Shown: piece by piece, positions 5,348-8,965 of the stretch
Layout of the letters: each line of letters opens with the position of its first letter
Position numbering within the stretch: the stretch's first letter is position 1
From: Eggerthellaceae bacterium UBA3686
GTDB taxonomy: Bacteria; Actinomycetota; Coriobacteriia; Coriobacteriales; Eggerthellaceae
Assembly (NCBI GenBank): GCA_002371495.1
Contig: DFIX01000050.1
Span: 1-8,965 of the forward strand
Direction of reading: 5' to 3'
Length of the DNA stretch: 8,965 bases
Notes under the pieces: model-generated
The model's database searches: none
Seen by the model: the letters and a program-made list of their open reading frames with translations, nothing else
Told to the model about the DNA's origin: nothing
Position numbers and translations under genes: made by a program

Positions 5348-5424
5348 TGTGGACTATCCCCACTTGCCCGTTTTGCTCCAACAATTAGGGACTGTCCCTA
5401 CTTGTAGGTTTTGCCCCCGACAAT
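5348..5424. repeat. tandem pair of 38/39-base REP-like units
   Basis: Two diverged units share GGACT-tCCC-CACTTG, then GTTTTGC and ACAAT, at a constant offset of 38-39 bases. The second unit contains the palindrome TAGGGACTGTCCCTA (5387-5401). Its ACAATTAGGGACTGTCCC core resembles the complement of the element at 8811-8835. It lies between the tRNA terminator and the 3' end of the minus-strand membrane protein gene. Confidence 0.55.
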
Positions 5425-5545
5425 GGGGGTCATGGGGGAATCGAGCCCCGCGAGAGTTGAACAGCCCAGCGCCTGCCACATTGCGCGTATGCGCGCCTTG
5501 ATTTCTGCCCGTCTCGCCACTGCCACCGTGGCCGCAAACGTCATC

Positions 5546-6226
5546 TTACAGATGGCCGTCCTTGATGAGCTTTCTATACGAGGAGACGCACGCTGCCGCA
5601 AACGCGCCGACCGTGATCGCGAACGCCGTGTTCGCCTCGCGTTCGCCGAGCTTGCTCATCCCCTTGCAGAAGAGAGGGTAGGCTATCCATACGTAAACCA
5701 TCGCGACCGCCCCGATGACCAGATCGTTGACCAGCCAGGCCTGCTTGAAGACGTTGAGCGGCAATTCGGAGTTGTCCCAGTAGGGATAGTTGCCGTCTTC
5801 GTCGGGCTGGTTCACCAGAAGGCCAAAGCCTAGCTCCATCCCCATGGCGGCGAGCACGGCAATCACATAGCTCTCGAGCATGGCGCCTGGCAACGACTTG
5901 TGCCGCTTGAGGATCCTCTCCTTGATGGGCTCGAAGATGAACGTCATCGCTGCACCGCCAATCCCGTACACCCAGTAGGGATGGTACCAAGGGTCGAACT
6001 TCACCGCATAGTCGTCGTCGATAATCCCAAAGCACTTGTCTATGATCTTGCAGTAGAGGCTTTCGAGGCAGTGGCCCAAGATGTTGTTTACGCAAAAGCA
6101 CATGATGTTATTACGCCAAAACGCCCAGGTCTTTGGGGCAAAGAGGATGGACCTTTCCTGCTCAGATGGTCGGCAAACCATACGAGCGAGTTTCTTCCAA
6201 CCAGAAGATGAACCGATAATAGCCAT
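5546..6226 (-). CDS. PF06541-family membrane protein (CmpB-like, putative ABC transporter type IV)
   Basis: A 226-residue integral membrane protein. Membrane segments are visible at about residues 42-58 (CFCVNNILGHCLESLYC), 84-101, 117-138, 163-187 (VNDLVIGAVAMVYVW) and 199-215. The first segment, with its GHCLESLYC, matches the GWxxE-x-xY signature of the PF06541 proteins found in Firmicutes and Actinobacteria. The PLNVFKQAW...IAYPLF part matches their C-terminal half. Despite the family name, transport activity has not been shown to my knowledge and no ATPase gene is adjacent. The ATG at 6226 has AGGGGG 8 bases upstream. A basic cytosolic N-terminus of about 40 residues is present. The gene diverges from the Nif11-type peptide gene across 209 bases, with no clear terminator after it apart from repeats. 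Family call is fairly good; function is open. Confidence 0.65.
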   Translation of the reverse strand: MAIIGSSSGWKKLARMVCRPSEQERSILFAPKTWAFWRNNIMCFCVNNILGHCLESLYCKIIDKCFGIIDDDYAVKFDPWYHPYWVYGIGGAAMTFIFEPIKERILKRHKSLPGAMLESYVIAVLAAMGMELGFGLLVNQPDEDGNYPYWDNSELPLNVFKQAWLVNDLVIGAVAMVYVWIAYPLFCKGMSKLGEREANTAFAITVGAFAAACVSSYRKLIKDGHL

Positions 6227-6435
6227 CTTTCACGCCCCCTTTTCCCTGTTCCGCATTTTGGGCACGGCAGGGTGTATCGGAAAAACGAGCGGAGCCTCGC
6301 GCAGACCTTCAAGTCTTCAACAGAATCTACCGCACCGCCGCCTATGCGCCATTCTACTCTTGCAGCGAACGGGAAGCGTGAACCAACTACGCTGTACGTA
6401 TCCTTATCAGAAATGAATCGGAAGAAAGGGATGCC

Positions 6436-6696
6436 ATGGAACTCAAGGATGTATCGCCGGAGCAGCGCGAAAGAATCAACGCATGCGACAGCCCGGAAGC
6501 AATTATGGCGCTTGCGAAAGAGGAGGGCTACGAGCTCTCCGAATCAGAGCTCGACCAGATTTCGGGCGGCGCTTGGAGCGAGTATGGCGTCACGTGCCCC
6601 GAATGCAAGAAGGTCATCAAGCTTTCCTCGAACGAATCGCAGGATGTGACGTGTCCCTCGTGCGGCCACAACTTTTGCCTGATCCTTTCTAAATAA
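6436..6696 (+). CDS. Nif11-type leader peptide with zinc-ribbon-like core (candidate RiPP precursor)
   Basis: An 86-residue peptide in two parts. Residues 1-45 are a Nif11-like leader: helical, acidic, with ALAKEEGYELSESELDQI and the double-glycine site ISGG at 42-45. Residues 46-86 carry CPEC (54-57) and CPSCGH (73-78) plus C81, the spacing of a zinc ribbon rather than of a typical lanthipeptide core. AGAAAGGG lies 5 bases upstream of the ATG, and a hairpin terminator follows at 6702. Nif11 leaders usually direct modification and export of RiPPs. Here no lanthionine synthetase, cyclodehydratase, radical SAM enzyme or peptidase-ABC exporter is seen nearby. The product might bind zinc or iron after cleavage, form disulfides, or act uncleaved. 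Leader assignment is fairly secure. Metal binding is inferred from spacing alone. Confidence 0.8.
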   Translation: MELKDVSPEQRERINACDSPEAIMALAKEEGYELSESELDQISGGAWSEYGVTCPECKKVIKLSSNESQDVTCPSCGHNFCLILSK

Positions 6697-6701
6697 ACGC
6701 G

Positions 6702-6734
6702 GGGAGGCACCTGCGCTTGACGCCGGTGCCTCCC
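6702..6734 (+). terminator. hairpin terminator after the Nif11-type peptide gene
   Basis: Ten-base perfect arms GGGAGGCACC (6702-6711) and GGTGCCTCCC (6725-6734) begin 5 bases after the stop codon. There is no T-tract after the hairpin, so it may stabilise the 3' end or work with Rho. It also lies just beyond the end of the opposing 18-codon leader relic. Confidence 0.55.
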
Positions 6735-6749
6735 AATGCTTGCGCTGCG

Positions 6750-6806
6750 TTATCGCGCAATCTTCGCTTTCTCCTGTTGTTCCGGGGTCAAGTCTTCGAA
6801 TTTCAT
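6750..6806 (-). pseudogene. truncated sibling Nif11-type leader (18 codons)
   Basis: The ATG at 6806, with GAAGG 4 bases upstream, encodes MKFEDLTPEQQEKAKIAR and then a TAA. This lines up with the first 18 residues of the complete leader at 6436 (MELKDVSPEQRERINACD): M, D, PEQ and E are identical and most others conservative. The rest of the leader, the GG site and any core are missing, and no other frame after the stop restores them. It therefore looks like the stump of a second precursor gene facing the first across the hairpin at 6702-6734. An upstream in-frame ATG at 6821 overlaps the stop of another reading frame by ATGA, which may be chance. Confidence 0.45.
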
Positions 6807-6929
6807 TGTGCCTTCAATCATCGGTACCATTTACCTTGGCTGAAATTGTACGTCTTCAAGATCTTCTTGTTGTACGGGCTAGAAACCTGCTGGTCTTGTT
6901 GTTGTTGCGGAAGCGCATGACAAGGGGGC

Positions 6930-7362
6930 TCAGGCCTGCGTGTCATGAAGCAGTTGAAGCGCGGCGTGGCAGAAATCGGCAAGCGAGTCCTCGACGCGCC
7001 GCGGCCTGGGCAATCCGCCTTCGGCAAGAAGCGCGTAGATTCTGGCCCTCTCCCGCACGAGCCTGCGCAAAGGTGCTTTTGAAAACGGGCCGCCGAACGA
7101 ATAGACGGCCTGTTTGAAAGCGGCGGGATCGAGGGACGCGCACGCGCTGAATACGTGCGCGTGCTCGAGCGCACGAAGGCGCTCGTCTTCGACGAACAAT
7201 TGGATGGATTGGGCCCTGTGCGATTTTAAGGCGCCGACAGCACCCGCCGATTTCACCCGATTTCATTTCGACGGGCACGATGCCGTTGCGCACTTGTAGA
7301 AGCGGCACTATCGCGTCAGCCTCCGCAATCGTGTTATAGAATCCGGTGCCAACTTTGATAAA
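6930..7362 (-). pseudogene. C-terminal relic resembling DUF4143-type ATPases, frameshifted by a 10-base duplication
   Basis: From 7362 a minus-strand frame reads FYNTIAEADAIVPLLQ and VRNGIVPVEMKS, like the PD-(D/E)XK-like C-terminal domain of AAA/DUF4143 ATPases (xDFxxQ...ivPvEvKxG). At 7247-7266 a 10-base tandem duplication (CCGATTTCAC then CCGATTTCAT on the plus strand) shifts the frame. Removing one copy joins VEMKS to AGAVGALKSHRAQ and keeps the reading open for another 100 codons to the TGA at 6930-6932. Upstream the frame is closed by stops at 7363-7368, so the ATPase domain is gone. The last 70 residues, with PLRRLVRERARIYALL, match nothing I recognise. The repair is clear from the sequence; the family name is tentative. 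Confidence 0.45.
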
Positions 7363-7440
7363 TTACTAACGTGAATATGCATCGTTAATTACTATAACTT
7401 TATAAACGGTCGAATGGCGTTTTCGCCATTCCAGATTGAA
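7351..7440 (+). promoter_or_regulatory. AT-rich promoter region with a hairpin upstream of the acyltransferase gene
   Basis: This short stretch is far richer in A and T than its surroundings. It contains TTGATA (7355-7360), TATAAC (7393-7398) and TATAAA (7401-7406) but no -35/-10 pair with standard 17-base spacing that I can fix. AACG (7369-7372) and CGTT (7383-7386) form a small dyad. A perfect hairpin follows at 7412-7431: arms GAATGGCG and CGCCATTC with a TTTT loop. It lies just before the possible ribosome binding site AAAGGG (7439-7444). Confidence 0.4.
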
Positions 7441-7455
7441 AGGGTTCGATAGCCC

Positions 7456-8772
7456 ATGTGCGAGAGTCGTCCGATGTTCGAGAAAAAGGAGATGGCGATC
7501 TCTGCCTCTCCGTATGTGTACCTGCCGATGGACATTCCCGTCTACGCGGTGGAAATCACCCACGAAGACGAGGTAGATGCCGACATTCTACAAGGGGCAC
7601 TTGACCGAACGATAGCGCGCATGCCCTACCTTGCGGACACGCTCCAGATCGAGGGTGGCGTCGTATACTATGCCAAAAACCCGCTTCCCATGGAGGTGGG
7701 GCGCGGGATATGGCTGCGCCCCGTGGGCGGGCATGAGACCAACTACCATATGCTCGACCTCACTTGCGATGGCAGGGTCATGTGTTTTTCAATGTATCAC
7801 GGCTTCTGCGACGGCCAGGGCATCAGCGCGTTCGTCGAGTCGGTGCTTTATCACTACTATTGCATGCGCGATGGCAAGGAGTACGATCCCTGCGGGATCC
7901 GCACCGACGCGGGCCCCATGTCCGAGGCGGAGGAGCTGGACCCTTATGCGATGGTCCACGAAGTGAGCGCGGGCTACGAAATGCCCCAGAGGACGCCGTC
8001 GGAAACGCCCTATCATCTGCCGGAGCTTTCGCCCTACGCCGGCTACGAGGTGCGCGATTGGGGCCTGCAGGTGAGCTCGGAAAGCCTCATGGCGTTCGTG
8101 AGAGAGAACGGCACGTCCCCCTCCGTCGCAATTGCCATGCTCGTGGCAGAGGCGGTGGCCGCCGTCCATAGCGGCGTAGAAGCGCCCATGATCGCATACC
8201 TGCCTGTGTCGACTCGTCGTATGGTAGGCTGCGACGAGACCTTCAAGAACTGCTCCTCGCGCATCACCTTGCACCTCAGCGGCACGCCGCTCGATGCCCT
8301 GCCGTTCGCCGAACGCGCAGCACAGCTGCGCGGTATCATGAAGCAGCAGATGAATCCCGATATGTGGCGTAGCGTGTATAACATGCTAGGGCCCATGTAC
8401 GTAAAGCGGATGCAGGAGGCAACCGACTATTGGGAAGAGGTCAGGAAGCCCGCGTCCTTCACGGCTACCAGCCACGATACCTTCTACCTCGATTACATTG
8501 GCCGTCTACACGAGACGGGCTACTCCGACAAGATTGCCGACGTCCGCTTCCTCTGCAAGCCCGTTTCGGGCAACACGCTCCACGTGAACGTGATCGACCA
8601 TGGCGGCCGGTTCCGCATCGATTGCCTGGCCTGCGGCGACGTGACGGCGATCATCGATGCGCTTGCGCAGGCGTTTGCAGACCACGGGCTTGCGGTCGAA
8701 CGCAAGCCGGAGGATTGCTTCACCTTGCCCGAAACCGTCTGGCGCGAAGGCGTCGAGACGCCTGTTGCGTAA
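7456..8772 (+). CDS. condensation-domain / alcohol acyltransferase-like enzyme
   Basis: A 438-residue protein of the chloramphenicol-acetyltransferase-like superfamily. The N-terminal lobe contains the catalytic motif H115-G-F-C-D119-G (MYHGFCDGQG). The C-terminal lobe has FYLDYIGR at 343-350, in the place of the structural DFGWG motif, and SGNTLHVNVIDHGG at 371-384. Stand-alone proteins of this size include wax-ester synthase-like, alcohol acetyltransferase and free condensation enzymes that move an acyl group from CoA or a carrier protein to an alcohol or amine. Substrates cannot be told from the sequence. The ATG at 7456 has AAAGGG 11 bases upstream; ATGs at 7474 and 7492 are alternatives, since the fold seems to start near ISASPYVYLP. 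No carrier protein or adenylation domain is adjacent. It is the only intact enzyme near the Nif11-type peptide. Confidence 0.75.
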   Translation: MCESRPMFEKKEMAISASPYVYLPMDIPVYAVEITHEDEVDADILQGALDRTIARMPYLADTLQIEGGVVYYAKNPLPMEVGRGIWLRPVGGHETNYHMLDLTCDGRVMCFSMYHGFCDGQGISAFVESVLYHYYCMRDGKEYDPCGIRTDAGPMSEAEELDPYAMVHEVSAGYEMPQRTPSETPYHLPELSPYAGYEVRDWGLQVSSESLMAFVRENGTSPSVAIAMLVAEAVAAVHSGVEAPMIAYLPVSTRRMVGCDETFKNCSSRITLHLSGTPLDALPFAERAAQLRGIMKQQMNPDMWRSVYNMLGPMYVKRMQEATDYWEEVRKPASFTATSHDTFYLDYIGRLHETGYSDKIADVRFLCKPVSGNTLHVNVIDHGGRFRIDCLACGDVTAIIDALAQAFADHGLAVERKPEDCFTLPETVWREGVETPVA

Positions 8773-8810
8773 TAAGTCCCTACACCGTGACCAACTGACT
8801 GCCGTCATAA

Positions 8811-8835
8811 AAAGGGACAGCCCCCTATTGTTAGC
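8811..8835. repeat. REP-like element, GGGACAGCCCCC type
   Basis: AGGGACAGCCCCCTATTGTTAG is, on the other strand, close to the ACAATTAGGGACTGTCCC core of the unit at 5386-5404. Its AGGGAC (8813-8818) can also pair with GTCCCT at 8776-8781 just after the acyltransferase stop. From 8773 to 8965 no gene is visible. Confidence 0.4.
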
Positions 8836-8923
8836 TTCATTCGATCCCACCGCGAATGCGCAGGTAGGAGCGCGCGTTCGCTTGGCTTCGCATCAGCCTC
8901 GACGGCCCCTTAAGTATATACGG

Positions 8924-8943
8924 GGGCAAGCTGAAGCTTGCCC
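8924..8943. repeat. near-perfect palindrome GGGCAAGCT-GA-AGCTTGCCC
   Basis: Nine-base perfect arms with a two-base centre. It is followed by a smaller dyad CTCG/CGAG (8947-8961). It could be a terminator stem without a T-tract, a repeat element or an operator for a gene beyond the window. Confidence 0.45.
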
Positions 8944-8965
8944 GGCCTCGCTGAAAACGAGCCAC

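Noticed and set aside
5398..5601. 67-codon minus-strand frame overlapping the 3' end of the PF06541 gene
   Set aside because: Overlaps the real gene in another frame and ends in the REP-like units; no recognisable motif.
6818..6930. Minus-strand frame ending in QQQQDQQ ... KWYR just before the leader relic
   Set aside because: Only the last 30 codons are outside the DUF4143-like relic, no start with a ribosome binding site is seen, and the glutamine run comes from a short CAA repeat.
7443..7456. GGGTTCGATAGCCC resembling a tRNA T-arm
   Set aside because: No acceptor or CCA sequence follows; it is the leader of the acyltransferase gene.

Overview
The window has high GC and reads like the genome of a gut actinobacterium of class Coriobacteriia (Eggerthella, Gordonibacter or Adlercreutzia relatives). 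This is an inference from GC content, a degraded corrinoid-methyltransferase type (UroD family) gene, a Nif11-type leader peptide and many small palindromic intergenic repeats. No taxonomic marker gene is present.

Left part (1-1400, minus strand): the promoter-proximal end of a transport operon. It holds a class I SAM-dependent methyltransferase gene, then, 10 bases later, a NikB/DppB-type ABC permease gene that runs off the window. A promoter with a perfect GTATTAC-N13-GTAATAC operator over its -35 region lies upstream. That operator has the form of a NikR (nickel-responsive repressor) site and suggests nickel or metal-chelate uptake.

Next (1490-2200, plus strand): gene relics. One is a frameshifted UroD/MtaA-type fragment. 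The other is the start of a CobW-like GTPase that breaks off inside its P-loop. From 2192 to 2643 there is no gene, only palindromic repeats and hairpins, including two copies of a 48-bp palindromic element.

Middle (2644-5313): the right end of an integrated element. On the minus strand it carries a complete tyrosine recombinase and, behind it, a DUF1016/YhcG-type PDDEXK nuclease. Between the integrase start and the junction lie four direct repeats phased by 11-12 bp, probably integrase arm sites. The junction is the 3' half of a tRNA-Ala(UGC), followed by what is probably the original tRNA terminator. The other junction, with an intact tRNA-Ala, is not in the window, so the element may extend leftwards past position 1 or may have lost its left end.

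Right part (5546-8965): a PF06541 (CmpB-like, putative ABC transporter type IV) membrane protein on the minus strand. It is divergent from a small plus-strand gene encoding a Nif11-type leader with a double-glycine motif and a zinc-ribbon-like, four-cysteine core. A truncated sibling leader (18 codons) and a frameshifted relic resembling the C-terminus of a DUF4143 ATPase lie on the opposite strand. They are followed by a 438-residue condensation-domain/alcohol acyltransferase-like enzyme with an HxxxDG motif. The peptide, membrane protein and acyltransferase could form a small peptide-modification or export locus, but no classical RiPP-modifying enzyme or peptidase-exporter is visible.
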